This document shows, one piece after another, positions 1 through 5,778 of a stretch of DNA of 5,824 nt. The notes under the pieces were generated by a model. It saw nothing but the letters and a program-made list of their open reading frames with translations. It was not told the DNA's origin and made no database searches. Origin of the DNA: Thermoanaerobaculia bacterium (lineage in GTDB: Bacteria > Acidobacteriota > Thermoanaerobaculia > Multivoradales > UBA5704); contig JAICSG010000288.1 in NCBI GenBank assembly GCA_025937035.1, forward strand, positions 1 through 5,824. The letters are read 5' to 3'. The position numbers and the translations under genes were made by a program. The number at the start of each line of letters is the position of its first letter. Positions within the stretch are counted from its first letter, which is position 1.

Positions 1-651
1 AGCAAGATCCGCGTCGCCCTCGTCGACGACCACCGGGTGGTCCAGACCGGCCTGCGCAGCTATCTCGAATCGTTCCCGGACCTGGAGGTGATCGGCACCG
101 CCTCCAGCGGCGAGGAGGCCCTCGGCAAGATCGGGGAGTGGCTCCCCGACGTGGTGGTGATGGACCTCCACATGCCCGGCGGCATCGACGGCGTCGAGGC
201 TACCCGCCGGGTGCGCGCCCTCTCCCCTCACACCCAGGTAGTGGTGCTGACGGCGCACACGGACGAGGCGCGGGTGGTGGCGGCGCTGCGGGCGGGGGCG
301 ATCGGCTACGTGCGCAAGGATTCCGATCCGGAGGTGCTGATCGCCGCCGTGCGGGGCGCCGCCCGGGGGCAGTCGGTGCTCGATCCCGCCGTGGCCGGCT
401 CGGTGCTCCAGGACCTCGTGCGCGGCGGCCCGCTCGCCGAGGAGCTCTCCGAGCGGGAGAGGGAGGTGCTCGCCCAGCTCGCCCACGGCCGCACCAACCG
501 CGAGATCGCCCAGGCCCTCCACGTCGGCGAGGAGACCGTGAAGACTCATGTCGGCAACATCCTCTCCAAGCTCCAGCTCAACCACCGCACCCAGGCGGTG
601 ATCTACGCGCTGAAGCGGGGGGTGGTGTCGCTGGAGGACGTGGAGCTGTAG
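1..651 (+). CDS. NarL/FixJ-family response regulator (5'-partial)
   Basis: This is a two-component response regulator that would be phosphorylated by a partner histidine kinase and then bind DNA. The frame is open from base 1, with 216 residues visible starting SKIRVALVDDH. Since receiver domains usually start this way, probably only the initiator codon or a few residues are missing. The GTG at 37 is internal, because the conserved acidic pair lies upstream of it. Receiver landmarks, numbered from base 1, are D9-D10, phospho-acceptor D55 in VVVMDLHMPGG, T84 and K106 in YVRKD. A LuxR-type helix-turn-helix follows at about residues 149-207 (LSEREREVLAQLAHGRTNREIA, then EETVKTHVGNILSKL). All catalytic residues are present and the length is normal for the family. 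A sensor kinase gene probably lies just upstream, outside the window. The target genes cannot be read from the sequence. The gene converges on the permease gene and ends 9 nt before a large hairpin. Confidence 0.95.
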   Translation, partial: SKIRVALVDDHRVVQTGLRSYLESFPDLEVIGTASSGEEALGKIGEWLPDVVVMDLHMPGGIDGVEATRRVRALSPHTQVVVLTAHTDEARVVAALRAGAIGYVRKDSDPEVLIAAVRGAARGQSVLDPAVAGSVLQDLVRGGPLAEELSEREREVLAQLAHGRTNREIAQALHVGEETVKTHVGNILSKLQLNHRTQAVIYALKRGVVSLEDVEL

Positions 652-658
652 GAAGGAC

Positions 659-717
659 GGACACGGACTTACACGGACGGACACTCTCTTCGTGTCCGTC
701 CGTGTAAGTCCGTGTTC
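659..717. terminator. 24-bp perfect inverted repeat between convergent genes; possible bidirectional terminator
   Basis: The arms 661-684 and 692-715 are perfectly complementary over 24 bp around a 7-nt loop (tctcttc, 685-691). The stem can extend outward by a G660-T716 wobble and a G659-C717 pair. It fills most of the 71-nt gap between the response regulator stop (649-651) and the permease stop (723-725), so it is well placed to end transcription from both sides. The tails are only pyrimidine-rich (tcttccctc on plus, ccgtccttcc on minus), not the clean T-run of a classical intrinsic terminator. Each arm is itself periodic: acacggactt, acacggacgg, acac. The structure is seen directly; termination is inferred from its position, and a dispersed intergenic repeat is an alternative or additional reading. 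Confidence 0.7.
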
Positions 718-722
718 TTCCC

Positions 723-3368
723 TCACTCGTTCCGGATCGCCACGATCGGCTGCACCCGCGCCGCCCGCCGGGCGGGCAGCCAGGAGGCGAAGAGGGCCAC
801 CGCCGCCAGCAGGATGGCGATGCTCAGGAAGGTGAGCGGATCGTGGGCGCTCACGCCGTCGAGCAGGCTTTCGAGACCGCGGGTGAGGGCCAGGGCGCCG
901 GCCGCTCCGACGGCGATCCCCACCAGGGTCAGGCGCGAGCCCTGGCGCATCACCAAGCGGATCACGTCCCGCGCCTGCGCGCCGAGGGCCATCCGCATCC
1001 CGATCTCCCGCGTGCGCTGGGCCACCAGGTAGGAGATGACGCCGTAGAGGCCGGCCGCCGAGAGCGCCAGGGCGATCCCCGCGAAGAGGGCGAGCAGCCA
1101 GAGATTGAGCCGGCGGGAGGCGAGCGAGTCCGAGATCACCTGCTCCATGGTCAGCATCTTGTAGAGCGGCACCCCGGGATCGACCGCGCGCACCGCCCGC
1201 CGCAGGTCGGGGGCCAGGGCGCCGGGAGAGCCGGCGGTCTTCACCACCAGCGCCGCGTCGGTCAGCAGCTCGCCGTAGTCCCCCTCCGCGCCGGCGTAGG
1301 GGAGATAGACCTCGGCGAGCGGCTCCTGGTCGAGCCCCGCCTGGTGGACGGCGCCGACCACGCCGATGATCTCGAGCTTCATGTCCCCGCCCATGCGGAT
1401 CCGGCGGCCGAGCGGATTCTCGCCGGGGAACTGCTGGCGGACGAGCACCTCGTTGACGATCGCTACGTTGATCCCCTTCTCCCCATCCCGTTCCGTGAAG
1501 TCGCGCCCCCGCAGCAGGGGGATGCCGAGCGCGTTGAAGAAGCTCGGGCTGGCCATGCGGATCTCGGCCATGGGCTGCTGCGGCAGCGGCGGCTCCGGCC
1601 GCCCTTCGACTGTGTAGCTGGCGTTGGTCCAGGCCTCCTGCACCGGGATCATCGAGATCAGGGCGGCCGCGCGCACCCCGGGGAGGGCGCGCACCTTGTC
1701 GAGCAGGGGGCGGAAGAAGCGCGGGACGACCGGCCGGGTGGTGGCGGGCACGGCCACGTGGGCGGTGAGCACCCCCCGGGAGACGAATCCCGGCTCGGTG
1801 CCGCTCACCTTGAGGAACCCGCGCAGAAGCAGCCCGGCCCCCACCAGCAGGACCAGCGAGAGGGCGATCTCGGCCACCACCAGCCCGCTCCGGAAGCGCT
1901 GCTGGCGACCGCCCGAGGTGGTACGTCCGCCCTCCACCAGGCTCTCCCGGACGTCCCCGCGCGCCGCCTGGAGGGCCGGCACCAGGCCGAAGGCGATCCC
2001 GGAGAAGGCGGCCACCGCGAGCAGGAAGAGGAACACCCGGCCGTCGAGCGGGATGCCGCCGGAGACCGGCAGCGCCACCCGGACCAGCGGGGTCAGCGCC
2101 GCCAGGGCCCAGCGGGCGAGCAGCAATCCCAGCAGGGCGCCTCCCAGGGCCAGCACCAGGCTCTCCACCAGGAGCTGCCGCACCAGCCGGGAACGGCCTG
2201 CCCCCAGGGCCAGCCGCACCGCCATCTCCCGCTGGCGCACCGCGGCGCGGGCCAGCAGCAAATTGGCGACGTTGGCGCAGGCGATGAGGAGCACCAGGAA
2301 CACGGCGGCAAGCAGGATCAGCAGCGCCTTCCGCGGCGTCTCCCCCACGATCGATTCCCGCAGCCCCATCAGCTTCACGCTCCTCCCCGCCTGCTGATCG
2401 GGGTAGGTCTTGGCGAGGCGGGCGGCGATCTGCTTGAGCTGCGCGAAGGCCTGCCCCCGGCTCGCCCCCGGCTTCAGGCGCCCGGTCACCGCCAGGAAGT
2501 GCGAGCCCCGGGAGTCGATCCTCGGATTCGGCAGGCGGAGCAGCCAGGCGTCGATCCCTTCGCGGGAAAGCGGCGGGAAGGAGAGCTCGGCGGGGAGGAT
2601 GCCGATCACCAGGTACGGATTGCCGTCGAGCTGGATCGTGCGGCCGACGAGCGCCGGATCGGCGCCGAACCGCCGGCGCCAGAGCGTCTCGCCGATCACC
2701 ACGACCTGCGACCGGCCCGGCTCGTCCTGCCCCGGGGAGAAGAGGCGCCCCCGGAGGGGGCGCGCGCGCAGCATCTGGAAGAGGTTGGGCGTGGCCTCCA
2801 CCGTGCGGATGCGCTCGGCGTTCCCGGCCTCCTGGAGGTTGCGGCTCCCTCCCACCCAGGCCGTCAGGGCCTCGAACACGGTGCTCTGCTCGGCCCAGTC
2901 GCGGTAGTTCGGCACGGAGACCGAGCCGGGGAGCTGCTTGTCCCCCCACGTCTCGTAGACGCGCACCAGCCGCTCCGGCTCCGGGAAAGAGAGCGGGCGC
3001 AGCAGCACGGCGTTGAGCACGCTGAACAGGGCCGCGTTGGCGCCGATGCCGAGCGCCAGGCAGAGCAGCGCCACCACGGTGAACCCGGGCGAGCGGCGGA
3101 GCGAGCGCAGGCCGAAACGGACGTCCCGCCGGAGGTCGTCCAGCCAAGTGATGCCGCGCACGTCGCGTACCTCGTCCTTGAACCGGTCGGCGCTCCCGAG
3201 CTCGCGCTCGGCGAGGGCCCGCGCCTCCTTGGGTGTCATCCCTTCCTGAATGTGCTTTTCGGTCTGCATGTCCACGTGGAACCTCATCTCCTCTTCCAGA
3301 TCCCGCTCGAAGCGGTCGCGATGGGACAGGGTGCGCAGGCGGCGGGAGGCCTTTCTGAGCAGGGCCAT
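723..3368 (-). CDS. ADOP-type duplicated MacB/FtsX ABC transporter permease
   Basis: This 881-residue inner-membrane permease belongs to the acidobacterial duplicated orphan permease type. Residues 1 to about 90 form the charged cytoplasmic prefix (DRFERDLEEEMRFHVDMQTE, then TPKEARALAERELG). Two MacB-like halves follow. The first has a membrane helix at about 97-121, a large MacB-type periplasmic region at about 125-340, and helices near 348-374, 398-425 and 445-467. The second begins with a helix near 494-517, has a periplasmic region at about 530-750, and ends with helices near 754-781, 808-832 and 845-865. The cytoplasmic motif occurs twice, as REMAVRLALGAGRSRLVRQL (380-399) and REIGMRMALGAQARDVIRLV (787-806), as does the PALQAAR / PARRAAR motif after the last helix of each half. 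No ATPase gene adjoins it in the window, which is usual for the family. The substrate is unknown. The ATG at 3368 is preferred over the upstream in-frame ATG at 3470 because it has a GAGGAG 6 nt upstream and the longer form would run deep into padR. Confidence 0.93.
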   Translation of the reverse strand: MALLRKASRRLRTLSHRDRFERDLEEEMRFHVDMQTEKHIQEGMTPKEARALAERELGSADRFKDEVRDVRGITWLDDLRRDVRFGLRSLRRSPGFTVVALLCLALGIGANAALFSVLNAVLLRPLSFPEPERLVRVYETWGDKQLPGSVSVPNYRDWAEQSTVFEALTAWVGGSRNLQEAGNAERIRTVEATPNLFQMLRARPLRGRLFSPGQDEPGRSQVVVIGETLWRRRFGADPALVGRTIQLDGNPYLVIGILPAELSFPPLSREGIDAWLLRLPNPRIDSRGSHFLAVTGRLKPGASRGQAFAQLKQIAARLAKTYPDQQAGRSVKLMGLRESIVGETPRKALLILLAAVFLVLLIACANVANLLLARAAVRQREMAVRLALGAGRSRLVRQLLVESLVLALGGALLGLLLARWALAALTPLVRVALPVSGGIPLDGRVFLFLLAVAAFSGIAFGLVPALQAARGDVRESLVEGGRTTSGGRQQRFRSGLVVAEIALSLVLLVGAGLLLRGFLKVSGTEPGFVSRGVLTAHVAVPATTRPVVPRFFRPLLDKVRALPGVRAAALISMIPVQEAWTNASYTVEGRPEPPLPQQPMAEIRMASPSFFNALGIPLLRGRDFTERDGEKGINVAIVNEVLVRQQFPGENPLGRRIRMGGDMKLEIIGVVGAVHQAGLDQEPLAEVYLPYAGAEGDYGELLTDAALVVKTAGSPGALAPDLRRAVRAVDPGVPLYKMLTMEQVISDSLASRRLNLWLLALFAGIALALSAAGLYGVISYLVAQRTREIGMRMALGAQARDVIRLVMRQGSRLTLVGIAVGAAGALALTRGLESLLDGVSAHDPLTFLSIAILLAAVALFASWLPARRAARVQPIVAIRNE

Positions 3369-3374
3369 GGCGAT

Positions 3375-3380
3375 CTCCTC
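3375..3380 (-). promoter_or_regulatory. Ribosome binding site of the ADOP permease
   Basis: GAGGAG on the minus strand, 6 nt before the ATG at 3368. It lies in the 16-nt gap after the padR stop codon (3385-3387). It fixes the permease start and would allow translational coupling with padR on a shared transcript. Confidence 0.8.
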
Positions 3381-3384
3381 ACCC

Positions 3385-3717
3385 TCAAGCGGATTGCAGG
3401 ATCCAGCGCACGGCCTGGGCATACTGCCGCCAGACCTCGGTCTTCCGCTCCAACTGCTCCCGCCCGACATCAGTCAGGCGATAGAGCTTGGCGCGGCGGT
3501 TGTTGTCCGAGACGCCCCACTCGGAATCGATCCACCCCTGCTCCTCCAGCCGGTGGAGGGCCGGGTAGAGCGACCCCTGGTTGACCTGGAGCAGGTTGCG
3601 CGACACCTGCTGGATGCGCTGCGCGACCCCCCAGCCGTGGTTCGGTCCCAGGCTCAAGGTCTTCAGAATCAACAGATCGAGCGTCCCTTGCAGCAGATCG
3701 GTGGTCGACTGGCTCAT
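3385..3717 (-). CDS. PadR-family transcriptional regulator
   Basis: This 110-residue winged-helix regulator has the usual length of the short PadR subfamily. It opens with the family signature LLQGTLDLLILKTLSLGPNHGWGVAQRI (about residues 8-35). The recognition region reads QVNQGSLYPALHRLEEQGWI, the wing contains NNRRAKLYRLTDVGREQL, and the tail from about residue 88 (LERKTEVWRQYAQAVRWIL) is a short dimerisation helix. Family members are usually dimeric repressors relieved by small molecules or stress; the effector here is not readable. The start at 3717 is supported by GAGGGGAG at 3723-3730, 5 nt upstream. The stop is 16 nt before the ADOP permease, so the two are almost certainly co-transcribed. 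PadR next to ADOP is a recurrent pairing, which suggests it controls its own operon. I could not identify a convincing operator or -35/-10 pair upstream. Confidence 0.95.
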   Translation of the reverse strand: MSQSTTDLLQGTLDLLILKTLSLGPNHGWGVAQRIQQVSRNLLQVNQGSLYPALHRLEEQGWIDSEWGVSDNNRRAKLYRLTDVGREQLERKTEVWRQYAQAVRWILQSA

Positions 3718-3794
3718 TCGTGCTCCCCTCGAATGTCTACAAGAGAGGATACGGAGGATCGGTGCGGAATGTTTCAGGAAGGCGGAGGGTGGAG

Positions 3795-3877
3795 CAAAGA
3801 AAGAAGAAAACAGGGACCCAAGGACATCAAGGACTGCAAGGACGATCGCTTCGTCCTTGCAGTCCTTTGGGTCCTTG
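3795..3877 (-). terminator. Long hairpin plus T-rich tail; intrinsic terminator of the BON-domain gene
   Basis: Arms 3819-3845 and 3851-3877 pair around a 5-nt loop (tcgct, 3846-3850). The inner 17 bp are perfect, followed by a 3-nt internal mismatch (3826-3828 against 3868-3870) and a 7-bp outer stem. Read on the minus strand, the hairpin begins 2 nt after the BON-gene stop codon (3880-3882). A few bases after it comes a T-rich stretch, TGTTTTCTTCTTTCTTTG (3795-3812), as expected of a rho-independent terminator. The left arm is exactly three 9-mers (caaggacat, caaggactg, caaggacga), so it is also a short tandem repeat. The tail supports minus-strand termination. The length and periodicity exceed what a terminator needs. 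Confidence 0.75.
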
Positions 3878-3879
3878 TC

Positions 3880-4650
3880 TCAGCTCACCGGCTGGTAGGC
3901 GTCCTCGAGCTGGTGCCCGAGGACGGAGGCCGGCTCGGCGTGGGCCGTCTCCTGGAGGCTGGTGGAGCTCTCCTCGCTGGAGCTGCCGTTCTTCGAGCGG
4001 CGGAGCTTGCCGGCGAGCTGCTTGACGTCCGGGTTGGCGATGCCCTGGGCGAGGAGGCCGAGGCCCAGCGCTCCCAGCGCCACGTTCTTGTTCTTGAGGG
4101 CGGTAAGGGCCAGGGCGCTGCCGGTGGTGCCGGTCAGCACGCGGGCCGCCGGGCCCACCCAGCGCTTCGCGCCCTTGCGAAAAGCCGCGAGGTCCCCGGG
4201 CGACTCGTGGAGCTCGAGCCTGTTCTCGACGCCGTTGATCCCCTCGACGGCCTCGATCGCCGCCAGCAGGCGGGCCACCTCGGAGGCGAGCACCAGCCCG
4301 TGCAGGTGGACCCGCCCGGCCTCCAGGATCGGATCGATCGCCGACGGATAGGAGACGCTGACGCGGACCGCCTTCTGCACCTTCTTGAGCAGCTTCTGAC
4401 CGCTGTCCGCCAAGTCGCTCTTGCTGAGCTTGGACCGGGTCTCGGCGACCAGCCCCTTGGTCTTGTTGCCGAGATGGCGGGAGGTCTTGGCCGCCGCCTT
4501 GCTCCCCTGTTTCAGAGCGGAGAGCGACTTGTCGCGGGCGAGGGCCCGGCGGCCCCGCCCCCCCTCGGGATCGAGCAGATACATGAGGCCTGCCCCCACT
4601 CCCACACCCAGGCCGGCGCTGCCGACCAGAGACCACTTCTGCTTGTCCAT
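3880..4650 (-). CDS. BON-domain protein with hydrophobic segments flanking the domain
   Basis: This 256-residue protein probably acts at the cell envelope. It has a Gly-rich hydrophobic N-terminal stretch at about 8-25 (LVGSAGLGVGVGAGLMYLL), followed by DPEGGRGRRALARDK and a basic helical linker (about 35-95). A single BON domain follows at about 88-149 (AVRVSVSYPSAIDPIL, GRVHLHGLVLASEVARLLAAIEAVEGINGVENRLELHE). A second hydrophobic region at about 171-204 and a Ser/Glu-rich polar tail complete it. BON domains are associated with envelope binding and osmotic-stress tolerance; its exact role here is unknown. There is no cleavable signal peptide. The start at 4650 is chosen because AAGGAG lies 5 nt upstream; an in-frame ATG at 4737 has no comparable support and would add a 29-residue leader unlike the family. 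The gene ends 2 nt before a strong hairpin and is separated from the upstream DUF4097 gene by a terminator, so it is probably monocistronic. Confidence 0.88.
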   Translation of the reverse strand: MDKQKWSLVGSAGLGVGVGAGLMYLLDPEGGRGRRALARDKSLSALKQGSKAAAKTSRHLGNKTKGLVAETRSKLSKSDLADSGQKLLKKVQKAVRVSVSYPSAIDPILEAGRVHLHGLVLASEVARLLAAIEAVEGINGVENRLELHESPGDLAAFRKGAKRWVGPAARVLTGTTGSALALTALKNKNVALGALGLGLLAQGIANPDVKQLAGKLRRSKNGSSSEESSTSLQETAHAEPASVLGHQLEDAYQPVS

Positions 4651-4655
4651 ACAGA

Positions 4656-4661
4656 CTCCTT
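4656..4661 (-). promoter_or_regulatory. Ribosome binding site of the BON-domain gene
   Basis: AAGGAG on the minus strand with a 5-nt spacer to the ATG at 4650. It decides the start in favour of MDKQKWSL over the upstream in-frame ATG at 4737. Confidence 0.85.
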
Positions 4662-4735
4662 CCCTTGCATGGAGGTCCCCGGCAGGCGAAGGGCCGTGGT
4701 GTGTCGTCCTGGTGCTGCCGGCGGGCCCCGTTTTC

Positions 4736-4771
4736 AAAACAACGACCGGGCACGGGGTTCCGCGCCCGGTC
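4736..4771 (-). terminator. Rho-independent terminator of the DUF4097 gene
   Basis: An 8-bp stem (4744-4751 gaccgggc, 4764-4771 gcccggtc) is followed inward by one A-C mismatch and 3 more base pairs (4753-4755 with 4760-4762), closing on a ggtt loop. On the minus strand the next bases are gttgtttt, giving the T-run. The hairpin begins 38 nt after the DUF4097 stop (4810-4812) and lies 86 nt before the BON-gene ATG, so the two genes appear to be separate transcription units. The tail overlaps a small palindrome, gttttcaaaac (4730-4740). Confidence 0.75.
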
Positions 4772-4809
4772 TGCTGTATTGCAAGGGATGTACCCTCACC
4801 ACTCCGGCG

Positions 4810-5664
4810 TCAGCTCTCCCGGATACGCACGCCGCCGTTCGAGGTGCGGACGTAGAGGGTCGGCCCGCCGCCGTTGACGGGCCCCGAGAGGCTGTGCCTC
4901 CCCTTCCGCTCCCCCGGGACCTGAAAGTCGCTCTGCACGGAGCCGTTCGAGGTCTCGGCGTCGACCGTGAAACGAGCGCCGCGCGGCAGGCGGACGGAGA
5001 CGCCGCCGTTGCTGGTCTCGAAGTGGAGGTCCTTGCCGGAGAAGCGGGTCAGCTCGGCGTCGATCCCGCCGTTGGTGGTCTCCGCGTGGACCGTGCCCTC
5101 CGAATGGGCGACGGAGATACGGCCGTTGCTCGTCTTGAGCGTCAGGTCCCCCGCGACCCCCTCGGCGGTGATCCTGCCGTTGCTGGTCTCCAGACGGGCG
5201 TTCCCCCGGGTGCCGGTCACCTGGAGGGCGCCGTTGGAATTCACGATGGCGAGGGAGGACTGGCGCGGCACCTGGACCGTGTAGCTCACCCCCATGTTGA
5301 CCTCGCCGTTGAAGAGGCTGTCCAGAAAGCCGCCGCCGTTCCCGCGCTTCGGCATGTGGGTCTCGATCCGCAGGCCGGAAGGGCCGGGGACCACGTCGAT
5401 CTTGATCTGGCTCATCAGCTTGCGGGCCTGATCGTCGCTGCCCGCCCGCACCTGCTTCTCGGCCACGACGTGGACCTCGTTGCGGTCCCAGGCCTCGAAG
5501 GTCACGCCGCCGTTGGTGTTGTCCAGGCGCACCTCGGAGCCGGGCTTCAGGGGAACGGTCTGCTCGAAACGGTCCTTCAGGGTCACCGCCTGCGCGGCGG
5601 CGCCCACGAGCAACAGGCCGCAGAAGAGCGGCACGCTTCGACGGGTCAGCTTGCGGATCGGCAT
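4810..5664 (-). CDS. Secreted DUF4097-type beta-strand repeat protein
   Basis: This is a 284-residue exported protein. Residues 1-26 form a signal peptide: basic MPIRKLTRR, hydrophobic VPLFCGLLLVGAAA, and a likely cleavage site AQA|VT. The mature part is rich in T/S-N-G motifs, one near the N-terminus (DNTNGGVTFEAWD, residues 48-60) and seven more with Asn at 144, 162, 180, 198, 219, 240 and 276. This matches DUF4097 proteins, predicted to fold as a beta-solenoid and sometimes annotated as putative adhesins; no biochemical function is established. The C15 in the signal region lacks a convincing lipobox context, so I favour signal peptidase I export over a lipoprotein. The start at 5664 is supported by AAGGAGG 7 nt upstream; an in-frame ATG at 5778 would put 38 extra residues before the signal peptide. 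The gene ends 38 nt before its own terminator and is probably monocistronic. Confidence 0.9.
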   Translation of the reverse strand: MPIRKLTRRSVPLFCGLLLVGAAAQAVTLKDRFEQTVPLKPGSEVRLDNTNGGVTFEAWDRNEVHVVAEKQVRAGSDDQARKLMSQIKIDVVPGPSGLRIETHMPKRGNGGGFLDSLFNGEVNMGVSYTVQVPRQSSLAIVNSNGALQVTGTRGNARLETSNGRITAEGVAGDLTLKTSNGRISVAHSEGTVHAETTNGGIDAELTRFSGKDLHFETSNGGVSVRLPRGARFTVDAETSNGSVQSDFQVPGERKGRHSLSGPVNGGGPTLYVRTSNGGVRIRES

Positions 5665-5671
5665 GGGAAAT

Positions 5672-5678
5672 CCTCCTT
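5672..5678 (-). promoter_or_regulatory. Ribosome binding site of the DUF4097 gene
   Basis: AAGGAGG on the minus strand, a near-perfect Shine-Dalgarno, with a 7-nt spacer to the ATG at 5664. It sets the start directly before the signal peptide. Confidence 0.88.
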
Positions 5679-5684
5679 GGGCTG

Positions 5685-5718
5685 GATCGTAAATACGGCC
5701 TCCCCTGCCTCTACGATC
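5685..5718. promoter_or_regulatory. Spaced 7-bp inverted repeat in the divergent intergenic region
   Basis: gatcgta (5685-5691) and tacgatc (5712-5718) are inverted copies separated by 20 nt, just upstream of the DUF4097 ribosome binding site. The spacing, about three helical turns centre to centre, and the location would suit a dimeric regulator site, but arms this short can occur by chance. No convincing -35/-10 pair was found around it on either strand. Confidence 0.25.
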
Positions 5719-5778
5719 GGGGTAGTCGAAATGTTGCAGGCCTCTGGTACCGTTCTTGATGGGAGGAGGGCCCTGCAC

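Noticed and set aside
138..707. 189-codon plus-strand frame overlapping the response regulator.
   Set aside because: It is a frame-shifted shadow of the receiver/LuxR gene, Arg/Gly/Pro-rich, and runs into the hairpin.
661..715. CRISPR-like or mobile-element terminal repeat reading of the first hairpin.
   Set aside because: There are no spacers, no transposase and no target duplication; the arms are separated by only 7 nt.
3369..3470. N-terminal extension of the permease to the ATG at 3470.
   Set aside because: It would overlap padR by 86 nt, the added residues are Pro/Ser/Gly-rich, and the ATG at 3368 has a properly placed Shine-Dalgarno.
843..3584. 913-codon open frame on the plus strand opposite the permease and padR.
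   Set aside because: It is exactly antisense to two well-supported genes, its translation is His/Gln/Pro/Arg/Gly-rich with no domain, and GC-rich coding DNA commonly leaves such a frame open.
3827..4753. 308-codon minus-strand frame overlapping the BON gene.
   Set aside because: Low-complexity Gly/Arg/Gln/Pro translation in another frame of the same strand; the BON frame has a recognisable domain and a good ribosome binding site.
4784..4796. Small gggatgtaccc dyad downstream of the DUF4097 gene.
   Set aside because: Only 3-4 bp can pair; the real terminator hairpin is at 4744-4771.
3962..4855. Plus-strand frames opposite the BON gene and its upstream region.
   Set aside because: No recognisable domain and no ribosome binding site; they are antisense to a supported gene.
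5734..5762. Possible plus-strand promoter with ttgcag as -35.
   Set aside because: The -10 at the right spacing (tgatgg) is poor and the implied start site would lie almost on the ribosome binding site.
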